A stretch of DNA of 64,000 bases from Bacillus sp. KH172YL63 (GTDB lineage Bacteria > Bacillota > Bacilli > Bacillales > Bacillaceae_B), in the NCBI RefSeq assembly GCF_011398925.1, contig NZ_AP022842.1:2654001-2718000 (forward strand), written 5' to 3'. The notes under the pieces were generated by a model, which searched no databases, was not told the origin of the DNA, and was given only the letters and a program-made list of their open reading frames with translations. Below, in pieces: positions 25,463 through 35,124 of this stretch. Each line of letters begins with the position of its first letter. Position 1 is the stretch's first letter. A program made the translations under genes and the position numbers.

Positions 25463-26650
25463 TTAAGCGTATGAATGCAATCCTGCAATGATGAGATTGA
25501 CTGCCACCAGATTGAATAATATGATGGCTACACCAATGACAGCCAACCATGCGGATTTCTCACCGTGCCAACCTTTTGAAAGGCGAAGGTGCAAGAACGC
25601 CGCATAAAACAAGAACGTGATCAATGCCCAAACCTCTTTTGGATCCCAGCCCCAGAAGCGGGTCCAGGCAATCTGTGCCCAAATCATGGCAAAGATCAGT
25701 CCGCCAAGGGTGAACACCGGAAAGCCGATCAACACAGAGCGGTAGCCGATCTCGTCCATCAGATCCAGATTCACATTTTTCACCAGCGGCTGGATTTTCG
25801 CAGCGATGCGCTTTCTGAAAAGCAAGCGAAGAATGAGGTAAATGCCGGTACCTACCATGAGCGACCACAGCACGGTATTCAACTTCTTCGCATTGATCAG
25901 AGCAGGCATTTCAACAAGAGGCTCCATTACACCTTCTGTCAATAACTGCCCTTCATTCGGACCGACGATCGCCGGAAGCGTATACTCAGAGACAGCCTCT
26001 TCCCCTTGCTGATTCACATATTGAAAGTTTGCTTCGTAACCCGAAAGTGTATAAGCAGTTGAAGCAACGACGAACCCCAATACAACAATCATCGAATACA
26101 TAACTGTCTCAAGCCAGAAGGATTGTTTGCTTCCTTTTGTATGCTGAACGGATTTCAGTAAGTAAATCAATCCTGCAACAAAGCTGATGGAAAGAATCGC
26201 TTCCCCGGCAGATACAGTCGTGACATGGATTTTCAGCCAGTCACTTTGCAGCGCCGGGATCAGCGGGCTGATATCTTTAGGAAACATGCTCGCATAGGCA
26301 ATCACCAGCAGGGCAAATGGGAGTGCAATGACCCCAAGGATGGTGGTTTTGTACATAAAATAAAGAATAATGAATGCACCTACAAGCATCATTCCAAAAA
26401 ACGTTGTAAATTCAAATAAATTACTTACCGGAGCGTGCCCCGAAGCTCCCCATCTGAGAAAGAAATACCCCAGTTGAGAGGCAAAACCGATTAGTGTTAG
26501 ACAAATTCCGATTAATCCCCATTTTCGCTGATTTGTTTCCGTTGTATTCTTCTGGCGGATGCTCCCCCCAAAGAATAGCGTTGCAATCAGATACATGATA
26601 AAGGAAACATATAGTAAGTTACTGCTCCACTCTGCCATTGTTGTCGACAT
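25463..26650 (-). CDS. resC: ResC, cytochrome c biogenesis protein (CcsA family)
   Basis: A 395-aa polytopic membrane protein of system II cytochrome c maturation. With ResB it carries heme across the membrane and attaches it to apocytochromes. The tryptophan-rich heme-handling motif [15 protein letters not shown] is present near residue 310, with conserved His residues in flanking helices. ATG at 26650 has AGGAGG seven nt upstream; the ATG at 26656 is too close. It overlaps the tail remnant of resB. Its partner ResB is truncated here, so complex function is in doubt. Confidence 0.93.
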   Translation of the reverse strand: MSTTMAEWSSNLLYVSFIMYLIATLFFGGSIRQKNTTETNQRKWGLIGICLTLIGFASQLGYFFLRWGASGHAPVSNLFEFTTFFGMMLVGAFIILYFMYKTTILGVIALPFALLVIAYASMFPKDISPLIPALQSDWLKIHVTTVSAGEAILSISFVAGLIYLLKSVQHTKGSKQSFWLETVMYSMIVVLGFVVASTAYTLSGYEANFQYVNQQGEEAVSEYTLPAIVGPNEGQLLTEGVMEPLVEMPALINAKKLNTVLWSLMVGTGIYLILRLLFRKRIAAKIQPLVKNVNLDLMDEIGYRSVLIGFPVFTLGGLIFAMIWAQIAWTRFWGWDPKEVWALITFLFYAAFLHLRLSKGWHGEKSAWLAVIGVAIILFNLVAVNLIIAGLHSYA

Positions 26651-26816
26651 CTTCATTCCTCCTCACTTCGTCCTTTTGTTGTTGATCTTCTGGCTCGTTT
26701 ATTCCTGTACCTTCCAGGATCATGTTTATTTCTCTTTTAACTACAAACGCCGTTTTTGATATTCTTCTGATATGGCCGGCTACAGATGACCGCCGTCCAT
26801 ATGATCGTCTGATCCA
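26619..26816 (-). pseudogene. Remnant of the ResB C-terminal tail
   Basis: Directly after the resB TGA, in the same frame, the sequence reads WIRRSYGRRSSVAGHIRR... and then a stretch with INMILEGTGINEPEDQQQ, up to a TAA inside the start of resC. This resembles the cytoplasmic tail that normally follows the last membrane helix of ResB. It has no start of its own and overlaps resC by 32 nt, as an intact resB would. I infer that an internal deletion removed the segment joining it to the rest of resB. Confidence 0.6.
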
Positions 26817-28139
26817 TCAACTAACTGATATTTTGATCCCTCCTACAAAACTGATTTCACCTTCAGGCTTTTCAGGTGAGAACAATTTGAACAGAAACGC
26901 TGGATTATTCGGAAGGGGAGATTTCGTTTGCGGTTCTCCCTGTTCATTAAAACCTGAAAAATCCGGGTAATATCCCATCAACTCTGCTTTATACCCGTCT
27001 TCAAATACATACTCATCCTGCGGGTCGAATAAATCAACTGTAAACTCCCCGAAGGTTTCACCTGACTCTTTTTGATCGAACGTGAAAGACATCGATTTGA
27101 ATTCATCTAATTTATAACTTGTTTGATAGACTGCAAAATTTCCGAACTTAAGCGGATGATTCACTTTAATCGAGTCTTCCTGCTCTATCGTCCGTTCTGC
27201 TTTCTGGCCCGGAATGCGATCCCCCGACTCTTTATACAAAATGACGTCAGATTGGAAGTTCTTCGCGATTGTCCCGTTTTTATCGATTGCTTCACCAAAT
27301 ACTTCTTTATCCTTGTCTTTATCGTAGGTTTCAAGGATGAAGCCTTTATTCTCCAGATAATATTCCTGATCAGTTCCAGGGACTGCCCTTGTTTCACCTT
27401 CTCGGATCCACACGGTTTCATCAATATACATCCCCGGGACAAAACGAAGCATCCCTCCGAAAAGGAAGATGATCAGCCCAATATGATTCACGTACGGACC
27501 CCATCGGGAAAATCGATTCTTTTCTGCAAGGATGTTGCCGTCTTCTTCTCTCACATGATATTTCTTCAGTCCGAATGATTCTTTTAATTTCCCCATGGTA
27601 TCATCGTTTATGACGATGTCTGTTCTTCCATAAATCCGCTGACGTTCAAGGAAACCGATATGCCTTGCCACCCGCTGATTTTTCAGCGACCGGTAAAGTG
27701 GTACAAACCTGTCAAGACTGGCGATGACAAGGGATATGCCGATCGATGCGATCAGAAGCAGGTACCACCATGAACTGTAAAGATCATGAAATCCCAGAGC
27801 ATAGTATATTTCCCCGAAAAATCCGTACACATCTCCATAATACTCGTCAGCCGGCTGTCCATTTGGTATGTATTGTTCCTGAGGCAGTATCGTTCCGGCT
27901 GCCGAAGCGATCAAGGTAAGGAGAATCAGCCACACACCAACCTTTACAGAAGAAAAGAAATTCCAAATTTTATCGATGATGGATTTGTTATATGTCTGAG
28001 AGCGCCTTGCACTGCCTTCATAACGCATGTCATGAAGTTTCTCGCTCATCGCTTCGTCGGTTAATGCCCGTCCACACGCTTCACAGAGTACGGTTCCATT
28101 CGGGTTCACATGGCCGCATACACATTTGATCTCTTTCAT
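26817..28139 (-). CDS. resB: ResB, cytochrome c biogenesis protein (C-terminally truncated)
   Basis: A 440-aa ResB/Ccs1. The N-terminus carries a zinc-ribbon-like CVCGHVNPNGTVLCEACG, followed by three membrane helices (about 66-85, 125-145 and 215-235) and the large extracytoplasmic domain. ResB proteins are usually about 540 aa and end with a further membrane helix and a basic tail. Here the frame stops soon after FSPEKPEGEISFVGG, and the expected final helix is absent from both frame and DNA. A tail-like remnant continues in frame after the stop. It is either non-functional or an unusual short form. It is 34 nt after resA in the resABC operon. Confidence 0.85.
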   Translation of the reverse strand: MKEIKCVCGHVNPNGTVLCEACGRALTDEAMSEKLHDMRYEGSARRSQTYNKSIIDKIWNFFSSVKVGVWLILLTLIASAAGTILPQEQYIPNGQPADEYYGDVYGFFGEIYYALGFHDLYSSWWYLLLIASIGISLVIASLDRFVPLYRSLKNQRVARHIGFLERQRIYGRTDIVINDDTMGKLKESFGLKKYHVREEDGNILAEKNRFSRWGPYVNHIGLIIFLFGGMLRFVPGMYIDETVWIREGETRAVPGTDQEYYLENKGFILETYDKDKDKEVFGEAIDKNGTIAKNFQSDVILYKESGDRIPGQKAERTIEQEDSIKVNHPLKFGNFAVYQTSYKLDEFKSMSFTFDQKESGETFGEFTVDLFDPQDEYVFEDGYKAELMGYYPDFSGFNEQGEPQTKSPLPNNPAFLFKLFSPEKPEGEISFVGGIKISVS

Positions 28140-28173
28140 GTTAAAACTCCTTCTATCAAGTTAAACTGCCGGG

Positions 28174-28704
28174 TTATGGCTTGATGCTCTCTAAGTCTTC
28201 AATGATATCCGCTTCTGACATGGTGCCGGTTATGATCTTTTCAATCTCGCCTTCCGGATTGATGAGAAACGTGGTTGGCAACGGATCTATTCCGTATGCA
28301 TTTTGAACTTCCTCTTCTTTATCTACTAAAATAGGGAACTCGAGGCCATGTTTCGATACGAAACGGTTAATCAGGAAATCGGATTCACCGACATTCACAG
28401 CCAGAATCTGTACACCTTGATCTTTATATTTCGCATATTGATTGTTCATATAAGGCATTTCTCTTTCACATGGCTTGCACCATGTTCCCCAGAAATTCAA
28501 GAAGACGCCTTGTCCTTTATAATCCGATAAACGGTGTGTTTCTCCATCCATATCTTCGAGGACAAAATCCGGCGCTTTGTCACCCGCCTTCAGCATCCCT
28601 CTTTCATCCTTCGTGAAGTTCGCATACAGCGTATATGCCACAGCGGAGATCAGCACGATGAGGATGGTAGTCCGGATGAGTAATCTGCGTTTTTTCTTAT
28701 TCAT
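28174..28704 (-). CDS. resA: ResA, thiol-disulfide oxidoreductase
   Basis: A 176-aa thioredoxin-fold protein tethered by one N-terminal helix (about 9-27). WGTWCKPCEREMPY gives the CxxC active site (C-K-P-C), and a cis-Pro loop (DPLPTTFLI) follows. ResA reduces the haem-binding cysteines of apocytochrome c on the outer membrane face. First gene of resABC. The upstream region contains an inverted repeat, CATAG-N6-CTATG (about 28786-28801), of unknown meaning. Confidence 0.95.
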   Translation of the reverse strand: MNKKKRRLLIRTTILIVLISAVAYTLYANFTKDERGMLKAGDKAPDFVLEDMDGETHRLSDYKGQGVFLNFWGTWCKPCEREMPYMNNQYAKYKDQGVQILAVNVGESDFLINRFVSKHGLEFPILVDKEEEVQNAYGIDPLPTTFLINPEGEIEKIITGTMSEADIIEDLESIKP

Positions 28705-28958
28705 GTACGAGAGCCTCCCATTGTGAAATCGTTCTCAAGATTGCAGAAATTTTTTCTCTCTTTACAGTAGCAAAGGGCCTGACGTCATAGAATGTCCTAT
28801 GAAATCAGTCCCTGCCCCGTCTAATGTGTCATATCTTCATACTAAGCAGGGAAACGCCCTTACTTTTACAGGGTAAAATTCCTTTCCCATTATATCATTT
28901 ATCACTTTAAAGTCAGCGTAAATTATATGAATGATATGTGACACTTTCTATGATTCGT

Positions 28959-29690
28959 TTAATGGATGCTTCCTGTTTCAGCCAATGTCCTTAATTGCTT
29001 CACTTCGTGTGGCGTCAGTTCTCTTCCTTCACCGGCATTCAGTCCATGCAGGGTGAGGAATGCATACCTTTCACGTTTCAGCTTTTGAACCGGATATCCA
29101 AGCGCCTCGAACATCCGGCGAACTTGACGGTTTCTGCCTTCATGGATCGTGATTTCCACGATGGATTTCCCTTGTTTCTTATCAATGCTCAAAACTTTCA
29201 CTTTAGCTGGAGCAGTCATACCGTCTTCAAGCTTGACCCCTTTTTCAAGTTCACGGATTTTAAACTTTGGCGGGATGCCTTTTAATCTCGCTACATAGGT
29301 CTTTTCGATTTCGTTGCTCGGGTGCATGAGTGAGTTGGCGAAATCACCGTCGTTTGTCAGCAGCAGTATGCCTGAAGTCTCATAATCAAGCCTTCCGACC
29401 GGATAGATTCGCTCTTCTATTTCAGGGAAGAAATCGGTTACGACTTGACGGTCTTTATCATCTGTTACAGCTGATATGACCCCTCTCGGTTTATAAAGCA
29501 TGTAATATACTTTATTTTCTCTTTCAATTTGAACCCCGGCAACTTCCACGCGATCTGATTGAGACACCTTCGTCCCGAGTTCTTTCACTACTTTTCCATT
29601 GACCTTGACCTTGCCTTCTATTATGAATTGCTCTGCTTTACGACGGGATGCCACTCCACTGTGAGCAATAACCTTTTGTAATCGTTCCAC
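28959..29690 (-). CDS. rluB: RluB, 23S rRNA pseudouridine synthase
   Basis: A 243-aa RsuA/RluB-family enzyme: an N-terminal S4 RNA-binding domain (LQKVIAHSGVASRRKAEQFI) and a catalytic domain with PVGRLDYETSGILLLTNDG, where the Asp in GRLD is the catalytic residue. It modifies a uridine in the peptidyl-transferase region of 23S rRNA. GTG start with AGAGGTG upstream. Downstream of spmB as in B. subtilis, but two hairpins lie between them, so it may have its own promoter. Confidence 0.94.
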   Translation of the reverse strand: MERLQKVIAHSGVASRRKAEQFIIEGKVKVNGKVVKELGTKVSQSDRVEVAGVQIERENKVYYMLYKPRGVISAVTDDKDRQVVTDFFPEIEERIYPVGRLDYETSGILLLTNDGDFANSLMHPSNEIEKTYVARLKGIPPKFKIRELEKGVKLEDGMTAPAKVKVLSIDKKQGKSIVEITIHEGRNRQVRRMFEALGYPVQKLKRERYAFLTLHGLNAGEGRELTPHEVKQLRTLAETGSIH

Positions 29691-29759
29691 GGTCTTTCAC
29701 CTCTTTTAATTTTCAATACATTTGTCTTCATGAATTATTACACAATCCAGGCAAAATAG

Positions 29760-29808
29760 AAAGGCATAAAGAAAAATCGACCATTTCAGTCTTTTTCTTT
29801 ATGCCTTT
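29760..29808. terminator. Perfect 17-bp hairpin upstream of rluB
   Basis: AAAGGCATAAAGAAAAA (29760-29776) and its exact complement (29792-29808) around a 15-nt loop. It is A/T-rich at the tip side and lies just after the spmB terminator. It may be a second terminator or a leader structure for rluB. Confidence 0.55.
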
Positions 29809-29818
29809 ATACTCCGGA

Positions 29819-29853
29819 TAAAAAAAGATGCCCGTCAATAGAGTCGGGCATCT
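29819..29853 (-). terminator. Terminator of dacB-spmA-spmB
   Basis: AGATGCCCG / CGGGCATCT stem followed by TTTTTTT on the minus strand, directly after spmB. Confidence 0.88.
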
Positions 29854-29858
29854 CAATG

Positions 29859-30386
29859 TCAGAACATGAGAGTTACAATGAATATGGCAGCGACGATCCC
29901 TATTACATCTGCCAGGAGACCGACTTTAAGGGCATCACCCATTTTCCTGATTCCGACGGCACCGAAGTAAACCGTCAAAACATAAAGGGTGGTATCTGTA
30001 CTTCCTTGCAGGGTCGAAGCCAGCCTGCCGATGAAAGAATCGGGTCCGTGAGTTGAAATGATATCGCTCATCATTCCGAGGGCAGCTGTCCCGGAAATCG
30101 GCCGTATGATGGCAAGCGGAACGATTTCCGGCGGGATCCCCAATGCGAGCAGGGCCGGGCGGATGAGACCGACGAAAAATTCAAGTGCACCTGACTCTCT
30201 GAAGATTGTGATGGCCACGAGCATCCCGATCAGAAAAGGGATGATCGATACGGCGATTTTGATCCCTTCCTTTCCGCCTTCCACAAACACTTCATACGTC
30301 GGTACTTTTTTAAAGGTTCCATAGATTAATATGAAACCAATCATCAACGGAATTAACCAAAGCGAAATTGTGGATATCAAGTGCAT
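29859..30386 (-). CDS. spmB: SpmB, spore maturation protein B
   Basis: A 175-aa membrane protein of the nucleoside-transporter-gate (NupC-like) family. It has an EGGKEGIKIAVSIIPFLIGMLVAI block and the paired GALEFFVGLIRPALLALGIPPEIVPLAIIRPISGTAALGMM helices. With SpmA it is needed for full spore-core dehydration; transport substrate unknown. It starts directly after the spmA stop, so translational coupling is likely. Confidence 0.93.
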   Translation of the reverse strand: MHLISTISLWLIPLMIGFILIYGTFKKVPTYEVFVEGGKEGIKIAVSIIPFLIGMLVAITIFRESGALEFFVGLIRPALLALGIPPEIVPLAIIRPISGTAALGMMSDIISTHGPDSFIGRLASTLQGSTDTTLYVLTVYFGAVGIRKMGDALKVGLLADVIGIVAAIFIVTLMF

Positions 30387-30980
30387 CTACTTCACCTCTC
30401 GACGAGTACGCCTGTAATGAAAATAACGATCGATCAGAATGGCACCTATAGTGGATAACATCGTTGCTATGAGAGTCGGCCCCACTATCTCAGTGGGTGA
30501 AACAGAGTCATATTTCATACGGATGGCTATGACTGTCGTCGGTATGATGGTGATGCTCGACGTGTTAATCGCAAGAAACGTGATCATGGATCTGCTGGCG
30601 TAGTCCCGGCCGCCGTTAAGCTCTTTCAGTTGCTCCATCGCTTTGATCCCTAAAGGGGTGGCCGCGTTTCCGAGCCCGAACATATTCGCCATCATGTTAG
30701 AAAGGATATACCCCATCGCAGGGTGGTCTGCCGGCACTTCCGGAAACAACCGCGTTACCAGGGGCCTGAATAATTGAGCCAGCTTATCAAGGAGTCCTGC
30801 TTCCTGGGCGATCCTCATGATCCCCAGCCAAAACACCAGGACACTGACCAGACCAATGCAGAGTGTGACCGCTTCATTGGCCGAACTGAAGATGGCTTCA
30901 TTCACCTCAGCCATCTTTCCATTCACCATTGCAAAGATCAGCCCAATGATCGTCAAGCCTACCCAGATGAGATTAACCAT
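30387..30980 (-). CDS. spmA: SpmA, spore maturation protein A
   Basis: A 197-aa membrane protein, the SpmB partner, with four or five helices and the conserved GLGNAATPLGIKAMEQL motif. SpmA/B mutants of B. subtilis have wetter, less heat-resistant spores. It overlaps dacB by 8 nt, in the order dacB-spmA-spmB, presumably under the sigma-E promoter upstream of dacB. Confidence 0.93.
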   Translation of the reverse strand: MVNLIWVGLTIIGLIFAMVNGKMAEVNEAIFSSANEAVTLCIGLVSVLVFWLGIMRIAQEAGLLDKLAQLFRPLVTRLFPEVPADHPAMGYILSNMMANMFGLGNAATPLGIKAMEQLKELNGGRDYASRSMITFLAINTSSITIIPTTVIAIRMKYDSVSPTEIVGPTLIATMLSTIGAILIDRYFHYRRTRREVK

Positions 30981-32139
30981 GATCCCTAACCCCTATGATG
31001 GATTCAATGGAAAACGCCCAGAACTTCCACCAGCTTTTCTCCTTTTCTTTTGGGCTTTCCCTCTTGAAATAGACAGGCAGGGAGTCTGCTTCCTTATCAT
31101 CTAAATAGACCACTGCCTTGCCGACAATATCAGGTGCTTGTTTATTTTTCAGCCACCCTTCATCAGGCTTCAGCATCCTGTATTCCACCCTGACCTCTTC
31201 CACTTCTTCATCTGTCAATGAAAGAACTGATTCACGCTTGAGAAAGACATGGTTTTTATATACATCGTCTTCCATTTTGTTAATCTTCCCTTTATTCAGG
31301 ACGATTTTGTAGTCATATTCCTTAAAGCCGTATTCAAACAGATCCATATGATCATTCCAGTCATCAGGTCCGTTTAATGTCACGGCAATCAGGTTTTCCC
31401 CATCCTTTGATGCTGTAGATACCAGGGTTCTTTTTGCCAGTTTGGTGTACCCGGTCTTTCCGCCGGTACTATATTTATATAACTCTGTCAGCAGCCTGTT
31501 TTTATTACGCCACTTCCGGTCCCACTTTTCTTCCGGATTAGGGGCAGTATGAACTTTGGTCCCTGCTATTTCCCTATACCGCTCATTACCCATTGAATAT
31601 TTTGTTAATAAGGCCATGTCATAGGCAGTGGAATAATGACCTTCATGGTCATCGAGCCCGTGTGGATTTGCGAAATGCGTATTTTCCATGCCGATTTCCT
31701 TTGACTTTTCATTCATCATATATACAAACCCTTCAAGACTCCCCCCTACATGCTCAGCGATTGCCACAGCCCCATCATTCCCAGACCTCAGCATCAGCCC
31801 GTACACAAGATCTTCAAGCTTGATTTTTTCCCCGGCCTTTAAGTAAAGGGAGGAACCTTCAGTTCCCGCTGCATTGGAAGATACCGTCACGTCCTGTTCA
31901 AGCTTCCCGGATTCGACTGCCAAGATGGCCGTCATGATCTTTGTTATGCTTGCAATCCGGCTCCTCGTGTGTGCGTCTTTCTCAAAAAGGACCCTTCCTG
32001 TTTCCTGATCCATTAATATCGCTTTTTGGGAACTGACAGAAGGTGCGGCCTGAACCTGATTGGAGACGGCAATAAACAGCAGCACAAATATCAGAAAGTA
32101 ATATATGTAGAATTTCAGTCTCTTACGATTCACGCCCAT
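30973..32139 (-). CDS. dacB: DacB, sporulation D-alanyl-D-alanine carboxypeptidase
   Basis: A 388-aa penicillin-binding protein (PBP5*) that trims peptide side chains and so limits cortex cross-linking. A signal peptide ends near QVQA. The active-site motifs are SITK (S-x-x-K), SGN and KTG (GGKTGYT). A C-terminal domain follows. Upstream is a good sigma-E promoter; downstream are spmA and spmB, as in B. subtilis. ypuI, which lies between scpB and dacB in B. subtilis, is absent here. Confidence 0.94.
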   Translation of the reverse strand: MGVNRKRLKFYIYYFLIFVLLFIAVSNQVQAAPSVSSQKAILMDQETGRVLFEKDAHTRSRIASITKIMTAILAVESGKLEQDVTVSSNAAGTEGSSLYLKAGEKIKLEDLVYGLMLRSGNDGAVAIAEHVGGSLEGFVYMMNEKSKEIGMENTHFANPHGLDDHEGHYSTAYDMALLTKYSMGNERYREIAGTKVHTAPNPEEKWDRKWRNKNRLLTELYKYSTGGKTGYTKLAKRTLVSTASKDGENLIAVTLNGPDDWNDHMDLFEYGFKEYDYKIVLNKGKINKMEDDVYKNHVFLKRESVLSLTDEEVEEVRVEYRMLKPDEGWLKNKQAPDIVGKAVVYLDDKEADSLPVYFKRESPKEKEKSWWKFWAFSIESIIGVRDHG

Positions 32140-32170
32140 CTACTCCTTTTTCCTGTAACGTGTTTGTACA

Positions 32171-32198
32171 AGTTTATGCAGGACAAGGACCAATATGA
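32171..32198 (-). promoter_or_regulatory. Sigma-E promoter of dacB-spmAB
   Basis: Minus strand TCATATT (32192-32198), 13-nt spacer, CATAAACT (32171-32178). Seven of eight -10 positions fit the sigma-E consensus CATACAnT and the -35 fits KMATATT. dacB is a known sigma-E gene. Confidence 0.75.
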
Positions 32199-32273
32199 AT
32201 GAATTTAAGGAAAAACGGTTGATCTTGGAGGGAGTGTCCTTTTCAATTCATTGAGCGAATAGTACTTTCAAAT

Positions 32274-32319
32274 AAAAAAACCGGACCCATTCGATTTTTA
32301 TCGTATGGGTCCGGTTTTT
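32274..32319 (-). terminator. Terminator of scpAB
   Basis: AAACCGGACCCAT / ATGGGTCCGGTTT stem with a T run on the minus strand. Confidence 0.9.
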
Positions 32320-32330
32320 CTCGGCCGCTT

Positions 32331-32924
32331 CTATTCGTTTGCTTCCATCGTTTCCTGGAACTTCTCGAAGAACAGGTCGGCTTCGTCCTGCATGAATTCG
32401 TCTTGGACGTTTTCAGGCAGAGGTGGCAGTTCTTCAATGCTCTTCAGCCCGAAGTAATCAAGGAATTCTTTCGTCGTACCGAACAGGTAGGCACGTCCGG
32501 TTCCTTCTGCCCTGCCGACTTCTTTCACCAGCCCTTTTGCCATAAGGGTTTGGACCGGTCGTTCGGTCTTGACGCCCCTGATTTGCTCTATTTCCATACG
32601 GGTGATCGGCTGTTTGTAAGCAATGATGGCGAGCGTCTCAAGTGCTGCCTGTGATAGAAAGCTGACGTTTGGTGACTCGACCAGTTTCTTTAGGTAGTCG
32701 GCATTTTCTTTTTTTGTCACCAATTGGAAGGTGCCGGCGATTTCAATGATGCAAATGCCACGATCCGGATCTTCCTCATACCCTTTTTTCAAGTCTTCTA
32801 TGATGTCTGATGCTTCATGCTCTTCGATTTCCAAAACAGAACACACTTGTTTAAGGGATAAACCTTCGTCCCCTGCAGCAAAAAGCAGGCTCTCAAGGAT
32901 CCCTTTCCAATTAATCATGCTCAA
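32331..32924 (-). CDS. scpB: ScpB, condensin subunit (kleisin-associated)
   Basis: A 197-aa protein with two winged-helix domains ([28 protein letters not shown]... and [25 protein letters not shown]). It binds ScpA in the SMC-ScpAB condensin that organises the chromosome. TTG at 32924 is well placed after AAGGAGG (9 nt); ATG at 32918 is an alternative two codons in. It overlaps scpA by 14 nt. The C-terminus is acidic ([12 protein letters not shown]). Confidence 0.93.
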   Translation of the reverse strand: MSMINWKGILESLLFAAGDEGLSLKQVCSVLEIEEHEASDIIEDLKKGYEEDPDRGICIIEIAGTFQLVTKKENADYLKKLVESPNVSFLSQAALETLAIIAYKQPITRMEIEQIRGVKTERPVQTLMAKGLVKEVGRAEGTGRAYLFGTTKEFLDYFGLKSIEELPPLPENVQDEFMQDEADLFFEKFQETMEANE

Positions 32925-33675
32925 CGAGTTCTGCCTCCTTCCCCGCTTCAACAAATATCTCTGTGAAGTTGCTTTCTTGATTGACTATGATTTGTTTTCG
33001 TTTCATTAATTCCAGCACGGCAAGGAATGTGACAACGAGGTGTTCTTTATTATCCGATTGAAAAAGGCTTGTGAAGGATGTGCGCTTTTTGATACCACGT
33101 AAGTTTTGCAGAATGTCGTCCATCCTCTTCTCAATCGAGATCTCCTGCCTTGTGATCCGTGTCTGGACTGGTTTCTGCAATTTTTTACGCCTTAATAATT
33201 TATGAAAAGCTCCCAGCATATCATATAATGAAACCTGGGCTTCCCCCTTCTTCAAGTCCACCTCTTCCGTGTACTCAGAAAGGTCACTCGGGGGCTTTGT
33301 GTATACTTGTCCACGTTCTTCCTCCCGGTGCTTCAGTTCATTTGCCGCTTCTTTAAACTTACGGTATTCAATCAACCGTTCAACCAGCTCATCACGAGGA
33401 TCTTCCTCTTCAAACTCAATTTCATCATCCAGGAGGTCATCATCATGTTTAGGCAACAGCATTTTGCTTTTAATCGCAAGAAGTGTAGCAGCCATCACTA
33501 AATATTCACTCGCTACATCAAGCTGCAAATCCTTCATTGTCTGTACATATAACATATATTGCTCAGTGATCTGAGCCATAGGAATATCATAAATATCGAT
33601 TTCCAAAGAGTTGATCAGATGCAAAAGAAGATCGAGGGGACCTTCAAATGCGTCAATTTTCACATTGTATTCCAC
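32911..33675 (-). CDS. scpA: ScpA, condensin kleisin subunit
   Basis: A 254-aa kleisin: N-terminal SMC-neck binding region ([29 protein letters not shown]), an acidic middle ([16 protein letters not shown]) and a C-terminal winged helix ([17 protein letters not shown]) for the SMC head. It bridges the SMC dimer with ScpB. Together with scpB and ribT it keeps the B. subtilis order. Confidence 0.95.
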   Translation of the reverse strand: MEYNVKIDAFEGPLDLLLHLINSLEIDIYDIPMAQITEQYMLYVQTMKDLQLDVASEYLVMAATLLAIKSKMLLPKHDDDLLDDEIEFEEEDPRDELVERLIEYRKFKEAANELKHREEERGQVYTKPPSDLSEYTEEVDLKKGEAQVSLYDMLGAFHKLLRRKKLQKPVQTRITRQEISIEKRMDDILQNLRGIKKRTSFTSLFQSDNKEHLVVTFLAVLELMKRKQIIVNQESNFTEIFVEAGKEAELVEHD

Positions 33676-33833
33676 TTCATCACCAAATTTCTACATACGT
33701 TCATTCATGATAGCTACTTAATAGTATAGTAGATTGACACTCATTCTCCAATAGAAAGTTTTTCTCGCGCTCTGTTCCTACTTTAAGGTACTGTGCTACA
33801 ATTTAACTACTTATCATCAACTGGAGGGATTAC

Positions 33834-34352
33834 ATGGCTTATCCTCAAGCCTACTTAGCATTTCTGATGTATTTCCACGGAAATCGTGACTATTTTGAGT
33901 GCCACGAAGTGCTGGAAGAATACTGGAAGGAAGTTGACCCGAAGAACCGCTCCTCCCACTGGGTGGGACTCATCCAGGTGGCAGTCGGCTTCTATCATTA
34001 CAGAAGAAAGAATACACACGGGGCAGTCAGGACCTTTATAAAAGCGATCCGCAACATCGAAATGAATGAAGGAGAATTAACAAAGCTTGGCCTGGACACC
34101 GAAATGCTTAAAAGTATGCTGGTGGAAGTCACTGAAGATATTCACGAAAACAAGCCTTATCATAGCATAAACTTACCATTAACACAGGCTGACCTGATAA
34201 ATAAGGTAGAAGCACTCTGCCATTCGCACGGCTTCACCTGGTGTGCACCGAGCGATCTTTCCATAGCAGAAATCGTCCACCGGCATTCTTTGCGTGACCG
34301 GTCCGATGTGATCGCAGAAAGAAACGAAGCGCTCAGAAAAAAAAGAGGCTGA
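33834..34352 (+). CDS. ypuF: YpuF, DUF309 protein
   Basis: A 172-aa protein of the DUF309 family, recognised by the N-terminal FHGNRDYFECHEVLEEYWK with the HExxE-like core and WVGLIQVAVGFYHYRRKN. Function unknown. GGAGGG precedes ATG. It points towards ribT and shares a bidirectional terminator with it. The C-terminal 60 residues are not conserved in a way I recognise. Confidence 0.87.
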   Translation: MAYPQAYLAFLMYFHGNRDYFECHEVLEEYWKEVDPKNRSSHWVGLIQVAVGFYHYRRKNTHGAVRTFIKAIRNIEMNEGELTKLGLDTEMLKSMLVEVTEDIHENKPYHSINLPLTQADLINKVEALCHSHGFTWCAPSDLSIAEIVHRHSLRDRSDVIAERNEALRKKRG

Positions 34353-34384
34353 CCCCCTTCACTACAAGGTGGTCTGCCTCTTTT

Positions 34385-34387
<3 letters not shown>
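34337..34387. terminator. Bidirectional terminator between ypuF and ribT
   Basis: AAAAAAGAGGC...GCCTCTTTTTT stem overlapping the last codons of both convergent genes. Confidence 0.85.
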
Positions 34388-34771
<384 letters not shown>

Positions 34772-34887
34772 TTATGTTTTTTGCCTATATTTTCTATGAT
34801 CTATTATAGACAAAAACTAGAAATTTAATTGATACGAACGTTTATTCATCTTACTAAATTTACTTTTAATAAGCAAATCTCTCCCCA

Positions 34888-34980
34888 TCAGATGTCGGCA
34901 ATGAACATCCAGTACATGACACCCCAGAAGAGGCCCGCTGCTACTAATATCAAGAATAACCCTTTATTACCGATTTTCAT
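34888..34980 (-). CDS. 30-aa membrane peptide of unknown function
   Basis: A small open frame, ATG to TGA, with GAAGGAG well placed upstream. It encodes a short basic start (MKIGNKG), one hydrophobic helix with LFLILVAAGLFWGVMYWMF, and IADI at the end. The clean ribosome site, single helix and isolated position between ribT and lysA suggest a real small membrane protein. I cannot name it. It could be a sporulation-related single-helix peptide, but nothing in the sequence shows that. Confidence 0.6.
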   Translation of the reverse strand: MKIGNKGLFLILVAAGLFWGVMYWMFIADI

Positions 34981-35083
34981 GATTGACTCCTTCATTTAAA
35001 CAGTATGATCTTCTCTTATGTCATAGCTATTGTATAGCAAAATTGAAATTTGTTAAAGTATGTAATTCCCAAAGCAGAAAAGT

Positions 35084-35112
35084 AGTCTTTAAGTACGATA
35101 TACTTAAAGACT
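35084..35112 (-). terminator. Terminator of the spoVA-lysA operon
   Basis: AGTCTTTAAGTA / TACTTAAAGACT perfect 12-bp arms, 13 nt past the lysA stop; followed on the minus strand by ACTTTTCTG, a weak T tract. Confidence 0.65.
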
Positions 35113-35124
35113 ATGTATCACTGA

